Below are positions 34,501 through 46,910 of a stretch of DNA of 64,000 nt, piece after piece (position 1 is the first letter of the stretch; the number at the start of each line of letters is the position of its first letter). The notes below the pieces were generated by a model. It had not been told where the DNA came from, searched no databases, and was given only the letters and a program-made list of their open reading frames with translations. The position numbers were made by a program, and so were the translations under genes. Source of the DNA: Cladopsammia gracilis (taxonomy: Eukaryota; Cnidaria; Anthozoa; Scleractinia; Dendrophylliidae); assembly GCA_022457155.1 (NCBI GenBank), contig JAJGOT010000058.1:868001-932000 (forward strand), written 5' to 3'.

Positions 34501-37475
34501 GATCACGTGCGCTAGCGGGCAACAGTGCAATGTTACCCTCTGACGTCAAAATTGTTGCCCGCCTTCGCAATTGTCGCCCGCTTGGTACAATTGGCGGAAA
34601 ACAGTTTGTTTGTTAGATGGCATGTGACACTGAATCAACCAATCAACGCGCGCGTTGTATTGACAAAAACTCCAGCTATATAACAATGTATCATGTTGAC
34701 GTTTTAATGTAAGGGTCAAAATTTTCGTTTGATTGCAGTCTGTAACACATTCATGCGTCTGTAATGACATTGAAATAAGGGCGAGTGGTCGCTTACCAGA
34801 GGTTAAAAACTTATATTTAAAAACTCGCGTCAAAGGTGTATCAAAAGCAACGCCAAAAATGCTATAAAACCTTTAAGTCACATTTGATGCCTGTGTCGTG
34901 CAACTTTGCTACACCTTTGATGGAGATCAAAGGTGATCAAAGCCAACTTTTCGTCCAGTGCTTACACAAAACTGCGTTAAATTTTCCGATGTTACGAATT
35001 CGAAAGTTTGAGGCAGGCGACATTTTACTAAAGGCGGGACTCAACCTAAATTTGAATGAAATTTTAAGAGGTTTAAAAAGGGGATAGAAGAAAGAAAATG
35101 ATTTTTGGAACACCAACAGACAGTTGATACCCACGCAAGAGCTCCTCAGGCTGCTAGTGGACTAACCTGGTATCCAAGCTTCAAACGTGAACGAGATATT
35201 TCCATTAAGTAAGATGTCGCCCCAAACGGCTTTCGTAACATCGGAAAATTTAACGCCGTTTTGTGTAAGAAACAAGGTTAATTAGTAGTCATAAATTATG
35301 CAGGGACCCAATTGATACCAGCCCAGTGCTGAAAGGGCCACCATGCTGAAGGCGGGAGTCCAGATGAATGCCATTTTTCCGCCACTTGACTTGTTAACCC
35401 TTTCACTCCCAGAGTCAGTTATGGAGACGTGCAGTGTAGTTCTAACTTTTGAGTCCGTGGACAAAATCCTATGGTGTGACCATTCAAATGAAACCTCTTT
35501 AGCAGTACTTTTGCATGGTACAATTTGTTTTTCAATATTTTACAAAATGAAATTTTGGATTTTTTTTAAATTTTTATCTTTGGCACTCTTAGGAGTGAAA
35601 GGGTTCAGAAAACTCTAGTTTATAATCTAATTTATTAAAAGGTGACTGAGGCCTTCCGAACAGCTTTCCGCTGAAACGATGCGTTGGGTGATCCTGTTGA
35701 AAGCACGTTCGCCACATTGGGCCACTATTAGGCCTCTAGCGTCGAATGGAGAGATTATCGTAATTTAATTTAGAACTGACATGTTTTTGTTTACTCTAAA
35801 TAAAATATTGAATGGTAATGCAAAGGGTCTATTAAGTTGTCGTGAAACGCGATCGTCAACTCCACCCAGAACGTACATAGGGTGGCGGCGTCTGTGTAGT
35901 TTAGGGGCGTTTATAAAAAGATCTAGAATCGAATCTAGAAGTTGTTGCCAAACTCATCAAGTTAACTGACTAACGTTCAATGATTCGAGAGTGTACTTAA
36001 GTGTTGGAGTAAAGGTTTAACCTTCTAGGTGCAAAAGGTCTTGATGGCGCGAACAATCAAGTCTTATCTTGTTAAGACTCTTTTCTTCACTCCCGATATC
36101 AAAATGTTTTCAGTTGCGCATTTTTAGAGCAAGAATTCAGTGAACTGTAAAACACTGTTTACTGTTCTGAGATTTCCGATGCTCTTTCATTCCGGCAGCT
36201 GGTAGTCTTGATCCTTACCTCGTACTACAGCATTGTATGTATCCGTATCAAACAAACGATAAGTGATGAAGGCTAAATTTTATGTTACCGACAGTAGAAT
36301 GACACTCAAACAGATCCTTTTTTCTCCAATGGTAGAGTTGAACCCTGGTTACTGCGGCGTGTACTATACGTGTGGTTCTAACTCTTGAGTGTGGAGGAAA
36401 TCCTGAAGTAAGCAGCACTTTCCTTTGGTTATGTTTATTTTCCACTTAATCCTATAAACTGTCCCCAAGTGGCCAAATTTGTACCATGCCAGACTGAATC
36501 GAAGCTCCGCTCACTCATGTCATGACAATGGTTATAGCTTTTGAGCCATGGATGAAGCACCAATGTGTGACCATTAAAAGCCTTGCTGATAAAATGAAAC
36601 TTAAGCTTAAGCTTTACTTTTATTTATTGTTTGTTTCTCGATAGCTTTCGAAATGAAATTTGTCATTTTTTCCCTTGTTTCGTTCATGCAGCTTTAGGAA
36701 GTGAAAGATTCAAGTTTAGTTTTGCCTGGGGCCAGTACGCTTGAGTGGCACGAGTGACTAACCTACACGGCTGATGTGCCGGCTGGGAGAAAAAACTGTT
36801 TACTGATCAGATACAAATTTGCTTTTGTTGATAAAGGTTTCTTATTCATGACGCCACCACTTATTCAGCTTTTTGAACGTGACATCCGTCTCCAACGAAT
36901 CCTGATTCAATCTTTGACCAGAGGACATGAAACGACGGTCTGAAACGCGTACTTTCAAACTGGTCTCTTCTCAGTTGTTTGTTACTTGTTAGTCACAAGC
37001 TGAAAAGCAAACTGTTCCGAGTCTACACACGACAGCTGTTTCCTGTATCATAGCTTGCGTTTGCCAGAGCACGCTTCGCCTTATCGGTTCTAAAGTTTCG
37101 AGACGTTAAGACTAAAAGCTGCATAAATTACATTGCTCCAATATTCATCAGTAATCAATAACTGGTAGAGTCAATATCTTTAGGATGCGAGAAATTTTGT
37201 TGCGCCGTTGAGCAGTTGCAGAGCGTTTACTGATTTGTTGTTCAGCTCTAAAGATTCAGTGAAGCGAACAAACTCAAGGATTCGAGACCACTGAGTTTCA
37301 GAAAGCATCATTTTAACGCAATGTAAATTCGGTCGTTTTTGCCAGCCGAGACAACTGAAGCACATGTATTCAAACGCAAACGACACTGAAAAATTTACGA
37401 GCCAATAAATAAACGATTCACAAGACTTTGTCTACTCACCACAGAATTACAAGCTAAACACTGCTGAACGGACAT
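31567..37475 (-). CDS. UPF0547 (C16orf87-like) zinc-ribbon protein, gene 5 of 7
   Basis: Exons on the minus strand 37475-37440, 33471-33393, 33291-33155 and 31821-31567, GT-AG, phases 0, 1, 0; product 168 residues. Exon 1 reads MSVQQCLACNSV. Exon 2 has KTCECGHVFEDVKQIAGKRF, with Ala for the first Gly of IGGKRF. Exon 3 begins EYRAELYWRLENKRMK and has an Asn/Asp-rich tail, making it the longest third exon (137 nt). Exon 4 has SPEELRRFSKALEEINKKIHSQN and ends in NLLS. Intron 2 is only 101 bp, while intron 1 is 4 kb and full of repeats. The frame is intact. The SPEE and FSxAL wording links it to gene 3. Confidence 0.85.
31828..31990. repeat. (TCAA/TCAG)n simple repeat in intron 3 of gene 5
   Basis: Long stretch of AATCAGTCAATCAATC units starting just inside intron 3 and resuming after 31925. 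Similar GTCCATCAGT words return at 32787-33110. Confidence 0.85.
32040..32786 (+). pseudogene. LINE reverse-transcriptase 3' remnant
   Basis: Frame pieces such as MELLGVTIDDKLNFENHI, a FxxPHFNYC-like stretch and FRDKSTPYAELLKRIGLP are typical of the region after the RT core in CR1/RTE-type LINEs. The frames are broken by several stops and shifts. The end is an A-rich stretch and GATTGATT units, a common LINE tail. It lies in intron 3 of gene 5, antisense to it. Confidence 0.7.
33670..34208. mobile_element. TTAA-flanked MITE carrying two CREs, in intron 1 of gene 5
   Basis: A 539-bp element with tips AGTGCCACTA and TAGTGGCACT, flanked by TTAA at 33666-33669 and 34209-34212. Inside is an inverted pair in which TGACGTCA (33907-33914 and 33978-33985) lies next to TGACTCA or TGAGTCA (AP-1-like). 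No open frame of note. Confidence 0.8.
34961..35269. repeat. Inverted repeat in intron 1 of gene 5
   Basis: Arms 34961-34998 and 35232-35269 (CTTACACAAAACTGCGTTAA and complement) match with about two mismatches. Likely an old MITE. Confidence 0.65.
35394..35606. mobile_element. MITE of the CCCTTTCACTCC family, copy in intron 1 of gene 5
   Basis: Ends TTAACCCTTTCACTCC and AGGAGTGAAAGGGTT. The middle (AACTTTTGAGTCCGTGGAC and the following GTGTGACCATTCAAATGAAA) is the same sequence that forms the satellite at 38.5-40.3 kb. Other copies are at 44806, 48633 and 59247. Confidence 0.8.
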
Positions 37476-37619
37476 GATGCCAAATGCTTCAAACTTGTTT
37501 GAATTGAAACGAACACCACGGTAGAGCGGAGTAAAGCGTGGCTTTAGCGTTTCAAGCTGGCCTTGTTTTGACCCGAACCGAACCTGCCTTCTGTGCTAAA
37601 CGGGTAGTAACACAACATG

Positions 37620-37627
37620 TGACGTCA
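37620..37627 (-). promoter_or_regulatory. CRE of gene 5
   Basis: Perfect TGACGTCA, 144 bp upstream of the gene 5 ATG. No TATA box seen between them. Confidence 0.6.
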
Positions 37628-38496
37628 CTAGATTGAAAACAACTGACGAAACAACGCACGGATTTAGCAAAATCTCTTTAAAAACATGTTAATGGAAATT
37701 TTAATGTGGAAAGTCGTAGCCCGCAAATGATAATAAATAATTCGCAGCCTTTGAAGTAGTGAAACGAATAAAGTGCGGCAATGATTTTAATTCAAATACA
37801 GCTACAGCTTAACTTCTCGGGGTTCAATTTGAGGTTTGAAATCAAGCTGAGAAACATGTATATTGTTGTACAAGGACATTTAGTTGCTCGAAAGTTTTAA
37901 AATATAGGTGAGTATGACAATAGAAATCAAACAAAGGAAACAGCACTTGAGTAGGCTCATGCCCGAACTGTCGGATGGATCTTTTAAAACTGATGCTGCC
38001 ATTAAAAACGTTTTCACTGGCAAAAGGCCTTTTTTTACTCAGTCAGGAAACAGTTTAATTTGCGTGTAACTACGAATACTGTGAGTCTTACTCGAATCCG
38101 AAACTCGTTATGGGGATTATAAACACATACAATGGAAAATTAAATGCTAAGTGGACAATTTCGTATCATTCCTAGTTTGTTCAGGATGTTTGTTACATTC
38201 CTCGAAGTTCAGTTCAGGGAATGTAAAGCTTGGTATTTCTAGATTGAATGCATGTCTCCACCCGTTTACTAGAATCGTTTCAAGATTGTTTACATTCCAT
38301 GGCTCGTCACTGGCAATTATGCTCTACGCCCACTTCAGCGACGTTAAGACCTTTAAAATTGTTTGCCAAGAGAACAAGCGCCCAAGTAAACCTAAGCAGG
38401 GGTGAATTCAGTTTTAAAATACAAATTTTATCAGATTGCGCGCAAGAGCACAGCCAAAACAGACGAAACTATTGAATATATCAAATAATATCAAAT

Positions 38497-40270
38497 GCGC
38501 CCCAGGAAAGTCTTGTTCAGTGGCATTCATTTGAATGCCTATACTTTAAGATTTCATGCTTCGGCTCAAAAGTCGAAACCACGTTATCGTATATGCAGCA
38601 TTAAAAACCGCTTCACCACACACCACTATGTAATACTGGTCATTTGGGCAGTTTTTAGGCGTCAGTTATCCACAGACTAAATCAGTGAGAACTATGAATG
38701 CCGTCATTGCATAGTAAACAACACCACTAGAAAGTTCTGCTCAATACCGTCATTTGAAAGGTCACATTTTAGGTTTCATCCCACACAGACTCAAGTTAGA
38801 AACGCCTTGTACATCATAATAAACAGTACCACAGGAAAGTACTGCTCAGTAGCTTTCATTTGGATGCCACACACTTTAGTATTTCATCAACAGACTCAAA
38901 AGTTAGAACCACCTTGTACATCATAATAAACAGTACCGCAGGAAAGTACTACTCAGTAGCTTTCATTTGAATACAGTTTGAATGGTTACACTTTAGGATT
39001 TCATCCACAGACTCAAAAGTTAGAACTACCTTGTACAGCATAATCAACATTACCACAGGAAAGTCAAGTACTGCCCAGTAGCTTTCATTTGAATGGTTAC
39101 ACTTAAGGCGGATTTTATCCACAGACTTAAAGGTTAGAACTACCTTATACAGCATAATAAACAGTACCTAAAGAAAGTACTGCTCAGTAGCTTTTATTTG
39201 AATGGTCACACTTTAGGAATTCATCCACAGACTCAAAAGTTAGAACTACTTTGTACAGCATAATCAACAGTGCCAAAGGAAAGTACTGCTCAGTAGCTTT
39301 CGTATGAATGATCACACTCAGGGCCTGCGCAGGGGGAGGGGCCGGGGGGCTGCCCCCCCCCCCCTACTTTCTGTGAAAATAAATAAATAAAAAAATAAAA
39401 AATAAACTAATTGACATTTTAAAATAAAAAGTACTTTTGCTGGGACGGCATGCACCGAGAAGATTTGAAGTCTTGACTGAAGTAACAGCATATCCTGCAT
39501 AATCCCTCGACCATTATAGGCGCATATACTATGAAGCTATTGACTTGATGGTGAATGCCATTGACCAGCGTTTTAACCAGCTAGGCTTTGTTGCATATTT
39601 CTAGAGTCTGCCCCCTCCCTTCAAATGAAGAGGTGGAGCGGCCTCCCACTTGAAAAACTGCTCCGCGGGCCCTGACACTTAAGGATTTTATCCACAGACT
39701 CAAAAGTTAGAACCACCTTGTACAACATAATAACTCGGCAGTACCACAGGAAAGTACTGCTCAATAGCTTTCATTTGAATGGTCACACTAGGATTTCATC
39801 CACAGACTCAAAAGTTGGAACTACCTTATACAGCACAGCATCAGTACCACAGGAAAGTACTGCTCAGTAGCTTTCATTTGAATGGTCACACTAGGATTTC
39901 ATCCACAGACTCAAAAGTTGGAACTACCTTATACAGCACAGCATCAGTACCACAGGAAAGTACTGCTCAGTAGCTTTCATTTGAATGGTCACGTTAGGAT
40001 CCCATCCCAAGTTAGAACCACCTTGTACAGCACAGCATTAGTACCACAGGAAATTACTACTCAGTAGCTTTGATTTGAATGGTCACACTTTAGGACTTTA
40101 GGCCATCTCATCCATGCACAGACTCAAAAGTTAGAACCACCTTGCACAGCATAATAAATTATACCCTGACGGGAACGAACTGTTCAAGGACTTCCATTCA
40201 GGAGTTGTCACACTTTAGGTGTCTTTAGGATTTCATCCACATGTTTAAGTTTGAACCAACTGCACAGTGG
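38497..40270 (-). repeat. Satellite array, unit about 102-115 bp, derived from a MITE interior
   Basis: At least eleven units, each with GAAAGTACTGCTCAGTAGCT, TTTGAATGGTCACACT, GATTTCATCCACAGACTCAA and AGTTAGAACTACC. The same words, on the other strand, form the middle of the CCCTTTCACTCC elements. Between about 39318 and 39675 the array is interrupted by GC-rich unrelated sequence. Units at 39779-39970 are the most alike; the edges are degenerate. Confidence 0.85.
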
Positions 40271-40433
40271 ACACCATCATTGAGCGGACAGTAGACAAAG
40301 TTCCCGCAACACACTGATCGGATGAATGATTGAAGCCAGTCTAAGAGTAGTCTAATGCTATGATTCCAGTTTTTATATCTTTAATAGAGACCTGTCTTAA
40401 GCTTGTGAATTCCCCGAGTTGTCCGCTTAATAC

Positions 40434-40886
40434 CCGGGGAGGGGGTACTCTGCAAATTTTTAGGCGGGGTGTGCCGCTGAGACTCTGAGACCCTTAACCT
40501 ATACTAGACCATTTTAGCTGCATTTTGCAACCCTATTCTAGACTAAACACCGAAAAACCCTACCCTATCCTAGATCAAATTTTTGAACGCTTTCTTTGTT
40601 CCTAGTTACCAGGGGTAAGTAAAAATGCCGTACTGCCCGCCGTACCGATTTTTAAATGCCATTTGCCAGTAAACCTTGTCTGGACTAATTTCTTCACGCA
40701 ACTGATCAGTTTCGCGGAAAATGATACCCTATTCTAGACCAAAATTCTCTGATTACTATACCCTATCCTAGACTAAACTGCCTGAAAACCATACTATTCA
40801 CAGCGGCCAGGAGCTTATAAGCTCCTGCAGCGGCACATACCTATACAGCTCATATATGGGAGTACCACCCCCCCCCCCCCCGGGGG
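40434..40886. mobile_element. 453-bp terminal-inverted element with 8-bp target duplication
   Basis: CTTAATAC occurs at 40426-40433 and again at 40887-40894. The ends are CCGGGGAGGGGGTACTC and, as complement, GGGAGTACCACCC followed by a C run. The interior repeats CCCTATYCTAGAC words. An 8-bp duplication fits the hAT type. Confidence 0.75.
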
Positions 40887-42027
40887 CTTAATACAAGTTT
40901 GGCTGTTGTTACACTCAATAGTCACGATTTCATCCACAGACCCAAAACACAAAACCAACTCGCCTCGAGGAATAGCAAACAGTGCCGGCACATGAAAGTT
41001 CTTCAGGTTTTTCATCTAAAGACTCAAACACATTACCACAGGAGTGCACTGCTCAGTAGCTTTTGTACTCCTAAAGAGCAACTACAATCAAGGACAAAAG
41101 TCCTTGGGACAAATGTTACAAAGTGCTCCTATCAATTACTAATTTAGTATGACGGACCAATACAGCCATGTTTTTCGTTTCAAGTCCATCTCAGCAACCC
41201 CACCCCTCCCCCCGAGAAAATGTTGAAATCCTCAAATCATTTTTATTACACGGGCTCAACATTGTAAGGGGATAGGGGTGGGGAAATGGACACCTATCGT
41301 TTGCGCGAACCGTGTTTCTATCGCGCGCATTGGAAAACATCGTAAATGCAAATATTGTCCTTGATTGTTGCTATAAAGTCGTATAAGTCTTACAAGCATG
41401 TCGACAATAGGACCTTCGACAGTGTATTCATTTATACAGGAGATACACGAGGTCCGCTATTTTATTTTACGGTCTGAATAAATATTTCGAAAGATAACAA
41501 TTTCAATGATGGATTCAGACTTGTCCTTAAAGGGGGGGAATTTTCGGAAGGAAAAGCGTTTTCTGCTCCTCGGGCCCAAAATAAGGAGGGCTTCTCCAGA
41601 TCCGCTACTGAATTTAACCGCAATCATACAAATGAAGGTATTTTTATCACCTTCAACCGTAACCTGAGCGTCAGATGTACGCAAATCAAGTTAACAAACG
41701 ATATATAAATGCGGGTAATTTTCACCGTCATACGGCAACGTTGGACCTGCATTGGCGTAACCGTTAAACTGGATTGAATCGACGGAAATTTATTGGTCAT
41801 CATCAAAACTATATGGTAGGGATTTTACGCATCCACGACGGCGACGGCAACGAGAAAAAGCGTTTTTTAACTTGCTGTAAGCGAAAACAATTTCTCTGCT
41901 CTTGCCTTATATATCCGTATACATATCTTTGTCGTTCTCTGCACAACTACAACGCGAAATACAACTGTTGAACCACGCAGCACAAGTGATACAAACAGGC
42001 AATCAGGGCTGGGTTACTCAACACGCT

Positions 42028-42225
42028 GTTAAAGCTAAACCAGGGTTAGCATCAATTTTGATTCCAGTTAAATAACTAATCAATGAAGATTTTTCCAAAG
42101 TATTTTTGCCCTTTAGTTTCGTTTCTGACTTGTCTTTGCATGTAACTTATAATTAGCTTTTGAAAACACTTCTAACAAGAGAAATTAAATCCTCGGTTAA
42201 GTTTTAATCCTGGGTTAGCTTTAAC
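42028..42225. mobile_element. MITE-like element
   Basis: GTTAAAGCTAAACCAGG at the left is mirrored by CCTGGGTTAGCTTTAAC at the right with one mismatch. About 198 bp long. Confidence 0.6.
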
Positions 42226-42410
42226 CTGCTTTCGAACAATCATGCTCAGAGCATCAACTGCTGGTAAATTTTAGTGCTGAGTGCATCCGACAAATTGCTC
42301 TAGTATAAGGAAATAGGGCCTGCACTACAGTCAAAAACGGAAGACCTTAGATAACAACGGTCTGGACCACCTCGGACACTAATTGAGAATTATATAACCT
42401 AATGTCGACA

Positions 42411-42445
42411 CTGGTACGGTAGGCTTACATAGCCTACCGTACCAG
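42411..42445. repeat. Perfect 15-bp-arm hairpin
   Basis: CTGGTACGGTAGGCT and its exact complement are separated by five bases. Confidence 0.85.
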
Positions 42446-43541
42446 AGTATCACCTAGCTTCTCGGGTTGTTTAGGCCTAAATTTAACTACCTAAACTGCT
42501 TACCCCAACACGAAGTGCGACCGCTGATACCGAAAATACGCAAAATATTCACGAACAGGCTCGTGTGTTTTCTGCATCAATAATTGCACATACAAAGCGT
42601 TGTCTGATAAAATACACTATTTTGCAACGCATTGTTCTTTCTGCATGAAGTGTTGACAATATAGCCCGTGAATTAAAATTAGAAAAATTACCATTAATAT
42701 ATTTTTGCATTCGTGTTTGCTCGGGAAGCCATCGGAAGCAAAACTTTTAAATAGGCCTTTATAGGGAAGATATGAGGCTTAAAATTCTAACATGGACAAT
42801 TTTACTCTTTCAAAAGCTAATAATTTTTAATTAAAGTTGAAATAAAAAAATCGGCTTCAGATATGACACAATTGAGGTTTTGACGGATCAGTGAGTGGTG
42901 AAATCAACTTGCTTTGTGTTCTACTCGAGGAGCAAACTTGGGCACAAAATCACGTTTTACCAATTTGTAACTTACGTACATTACAGCATTACCGTAAAGC
43001 GCGATTCATTGAATAGAAAACAGTACCGGTAAACTCCTATTATTCCCCAATGTATCTGCGAAGTTTTAGCGAAATCTGCTTCTAAAGGCCCAAGATATAA
43101 AGCTTTAAAAAGTGACACCCCTGTCAAAATTTTGCCTTATGAATTTATTCATGGAAGGTAAACAACAAGGCCGCCGCGACCTTAAACAAGGTGAACGAAA
43201 ATGAATGAAATTGAAGTAGTTTGAAAGATCGGAAATTCTGTTTTTTGCTTGGCGTTACGTCGTGGTTGTTAAAGTGCTTATTTATTTTACTGTCAACTAT
43301 CAAAGCTATACGCCACACTGAAACCTGCTTGCACAGTTTCCCTTCCGTTGCAATCTCGACTCGGTATCATAATGTTGGGCCACCGCACATAAAAAAAATT
43401 CCCTGGGTAAATATTCGATACACAAATAAAACCTTGCTATTAGCGATGTAAAATGTTTTCAGTTCTACTATTTTTAGATTTATTACTGCGTCACAATGTG
43501 CCCTGTAACTGTTATGGCGCAATCAACGCTCATTTTAGACG

Positions 43542-43582
43542 TGACGTCATATCCCAAAATACCCACAAGTGTTCTTTATAAA
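43542..43582 (+). promoter_or_regulatory. CRE and TATA box of gene 6
   Basis: Perfect TGACGTCA at 43542-43549, 115 bp upstream of the ATG, with TATAAA at 43577-43582, 27 bp after the CRE. The same CRE-to-TATA distance is seen in gene 7. Confidence 0.7.
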
Positions 43583-43664
43583 GCAATCATACTACTTGTG
43601 CAAAATAAAGCAGTTTAAAGCGCTGATGCGTAGTCAAACAAAGCAAGCTTCCCTCTGAGTCAGA

Positions 43665-46069
43665 ATGCTTCAACAATGTCTCGCCTGCAATTCTTTGGTG
43701 AGTACTGTATTAGTACTTATGACAGCCAGTGCGGGCATGAAAAATTTTACTCATTTAAGCGGAAGTCAGAACACTTGAAAAGACCAAGTTATTAATTTTT
43801 TTTTTGTTTGCCCTGGTTCATGGAGAGAAATGAAGACTTTATTTAGAAGTCAAGATATTTAATATGTTTAAAAATACACTGTGAGAAAATTAAAGCCAGT
43901 GGCAAAATTAAATACGATTTCCCAGAATTACAAAAACATCCGCAAAAATTTGAGCTCGAGCCTTCCCTTCTATTTACATGTTAATAAAATATCGGTTTCT
44001 CAAAGGAAATTGGAAGTCAGTGTCGGTAACTCAAAGTTATACAGTGTGCGGCTTTGACATATGGTCCAATACGAAATTGAATAAAACCTGAAGAAAGCCT
44101 TGAAACTACTCCGGCAGTAAAATATCAGTAATAGAGATGCAATTAATACAAAGCCGCTGGTAAAATAGGAAAATTTGTTTGAGGACTTGGTTTACAAAAA
44201 AATGCTTTAAAATTCCCTCTGTTTGTTATGTAGACTATTTTTAGTCCATGGCCCCATTTTTTAGTAAGTGTCCTGGCAAAAAAAGTCCCTGATCGACACT
44301 GCTGGAACGAGGGCAAATTAAAATTGGTTTAATGGTCCATTTTAAGAGCCCGATCTGATATAAATAGCGAAAATATATTTGATACATGGACGGATAGAAA
44401 CAGGTGTTTGTAGAATTGCTAGACTGTAAGTGCTAGTCCAATTAAAGTCGTCAACAGCAAGACATCAAACAAATAACCAAGTAACCTTGATTATTCCCGG
44501 CTTTTATTAAAAGAGAAACGTACCATTTAAGGTCATTGATTCTAAAAACATTGCAAGAATTAGAGGAATGTATTCAGAGTTAAATTTCACAATGAATTTT
44601 ATTTTCAGATCACTGGATCATCGAGGTCGTGCGCATGTGGTCACGTGTTCGAAGATGCCAGTCGTTTTATCGGAGGAAAACGATTTTCAGGTATCAGATG
44701 TCTCAATTATAAACATCCTCCCTCCTAAAGCTACACATTGAAATAAAAATTATTAAAATTCCTCTTGAACAGAAAAAACATCACATTTGGTAAAGAAAAT
44801 AAACTTGACCCACTTACTCCTAGAGTGAATTATGGAGACAGGTAGTTAAGTTCGAACTTTTGAGTCTGTCGACGAAATGCTGTGGTGTGACCATGAAACC
44901 TCTTCGGCATTACTTTTGCATGGTGCCATTTGTTTTTCATTATTTTACAAAATGAAATTTGGGATTTTTCTTGAATTTTGATTTTTGGCACTGGGCAAAT
45001 TAAAGGGTTAACTTCTGGATTTCATAGAAAGTCTAGCAAATTCAAAACCACATTAAATAACGGCTCTATATCATGTATATGGGTTGACTTATTAAGGAGT
45101 GGTTTGACTGCTTTGTCACCGCAAATCTGTAATTGACTGCAACTAAATCCAGGCACGTAAATTAACCGCAGTTATTCAGCTCTGACGTAATGTCTTATAT
45201 TGTTGTTCCGTGATCATTCGCCAGAATATCGAGCCATTCTGTACTCGCGTCTGGAAAATAGAAAGAAGAAGAAAGAAGCGCGTGATATCACGAAACAGAG
45301 AGAAAATCAGCAAGAGCCGCTCAAAGAACTCATGATCAAGGTAAGTTTTGGTCATAAGCCGAGATAAACAAACGTTTATCCCCGATACCGGTATGGCAGG
45401 GGGCACTGGTATGGTCCCTCAAAGATGTTACAAATACGTGCACAGATATGACGAGTATATTACGGCCCAAGCATGCGTTTATCAAAACTTTCGATATTTC
45501 GGGTCTGAGTGTAGACCCCAAACAGCCAACATATTTCATTATCTTAGGATTTTATTCCTCAGCTTTCAAAATCAACATAAATTGAATATTTGTCGGAAAA
45601 CAATCAGTGTACATAATGAAGCTCTTCGGGCTCGCCAGGGCAGCCACCCAAAGAATCGTTTAAATCGGATTACAAAATAGTTTTGGTAACGAAAATGAGA
45701 TCAGTTAGGAATTTAGGAAAGGTCGCATGACAGCTTGTTAATTTGTTGGAGTCAGACACACTTGTGACTCTCAGTTCTCCAGTTTAGCTTCATGTTAACG
45801 CTTTAATAATTCTCACTTTTCCCCAGAACCAAATGCCTGTTGTATCAGAACCCCCCAGGTTCAAACCTACAGTAAAACGTCGAACGACAGTATCAAGAAC
45901 TGCAAACAAAACGAAAAAAAGAAAAGAATCTTCTCCATTGAAACGGCCACAAAAATACACTAGTGTTGTACCACAACAACTGTTGACAAGATTTCCAAGC
46001 GCGCTTCAAGGAATAAACCGAAAAATAATGGCACAGAATATGGTTTGGTTGGCGTTGCAATTGGAGTAG
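43665..46069 (+). CDS. UPF0547 (C16orf87-like) zinc-ribbon protein, gene 6 of 7
   Basis: Exons 43665-43697, 44609-44690, 45225-45340 and 45827-46069, GT-AG, phases 0, 1, 0; product 157 residues. Exon 1 is one codon shorter than in the others (MLQQCLACNSL). Exon 2 has SCACGHVFEDASRFIGGKRF. Exon 3 begins EYRAILYSRLENRKKKKEA. Exon 4 has VVPQQLLTRFPSALQGIN and NMVWLALQLE, with Gly replacing the Glu of the EIN motif. It is the closest relative of gene 7 in exons 2 and 4, with which it stands in tandem 3.4 kb apart. AATAAA at 46383-46388 lies 313 nt after the stop. A CCCTTTCACTCC MITE occupies intron 2. Confidence 0.87.
44806..45010. mobile_element. CCCTTTCACTCC-family MITE in intron 2 of gene 6
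   Basis: Degenerate ends (ACTTACTCCTAGAGT at the left, TTAAAGGGTTAA at the right) around the family interior GAACTTTTGAGTCTGTCGAC. Confidence 0.7.
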
Positions 46070-46660
46070 GGAAAGATCATCGGGGATGCGGACGAGATAT
46101 TCGCAAAATAGAAATCAATCACACAAGATGGATTATCTCGCAGAGGTATAAGACTAATAGCTCCCATTGTAACTATGAGTCGGAATGATACAGAAAACGG
46201 TCACATCACGATAGCAGAATTACCGATCAGAGGTCATTCATTCTCTTCTGCTGGCCGGAGGGGTTTAACGCGAAATCATCAGTGCTCATCAATGGCGTGG
46301 ACTGAATTGGCCGGGCAGGCGCAAGTGTACAACTGTATTGTGTAGTTCTGTGTAGAGAAGTAGGTAGCCCTATGACACAAGGAATAAATGAATAAATGCT
46401 TAAACCATGATTTGGATTAATTCTTCAGCAACATCTCTTAAAGATAGATTTATTTTTATCGTTTGTAACTGATATGAAATTGGGCAATAAACAACCAACC
46501 GCGTCTCTTTGTAGACATCTATTTTCACTCTCTGTAAATATGAAAATATGTAAATATGTATATATGATTATTTTGAGTTATTAATAAAGAGTGATGTTCA
46601 AGAAATAATAATTGTTGATAAAGAAACTTGTTATGTCATTGGTCGCTGGTGTTGATTGCA

Positions 46661-46910
46661 GGGTCGTAACGAGGTATATTTTTTCATCGCTGATCCCGTA
46701 TTTTTACGCAAATTTTTAATCCCTGATCCCAAAAGTGATGAAAATTTTGATCCCTGATCCCACAAAATTTTGTTTGCCTGATCCTTGAGTCAATGGAAAA
46801 CACGCTGATCCTGATCCCGAGGGCTGTGATCCCGGATCCGAGGCTGTGATCCCTGATCCCACCCTTTTTTAGGCCTTTGATCCGTGATCCCATATACCTC
46901 GTTACGACCC
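46661..46910. mobile_element. Terminal-inverted element with GATCCC word repeats
   Basis: Ends GGGTCGTAACGAGGTATAT and ATACCTCGTTACGACCC. The interior repeats TGATCCC or GATCCTGATCCC about a dozen times. Confidence 0.8.

Larger units (their letters stand above)
37628..43541. other. Intergenic between divergent genes 5 and 6, no gene seen
   Basis: It holds the MITE-derived satellite, an element with an 8-bp target duplication and two smaller inverted repeats, listed separately. The open frames within 39.7-40.1 kb are translations of the satellite unit. No exon of the gene family was found. Confidence 0.45.

Noticed and set aside
34541..34548. Additional TGACGTCA in intron 1 of gene 5
   Set aside because: It lies about 2.9 kb downstream of the start in repeat-like sequence, not in a promoter position, so it was not counted as a gene-linked CRE.
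39779..40067. Overlapping frames with a repeated MVTLGFHPQTQKLELPYTAQ peptide
   Set aside because: Pure translation of the satellite unit.
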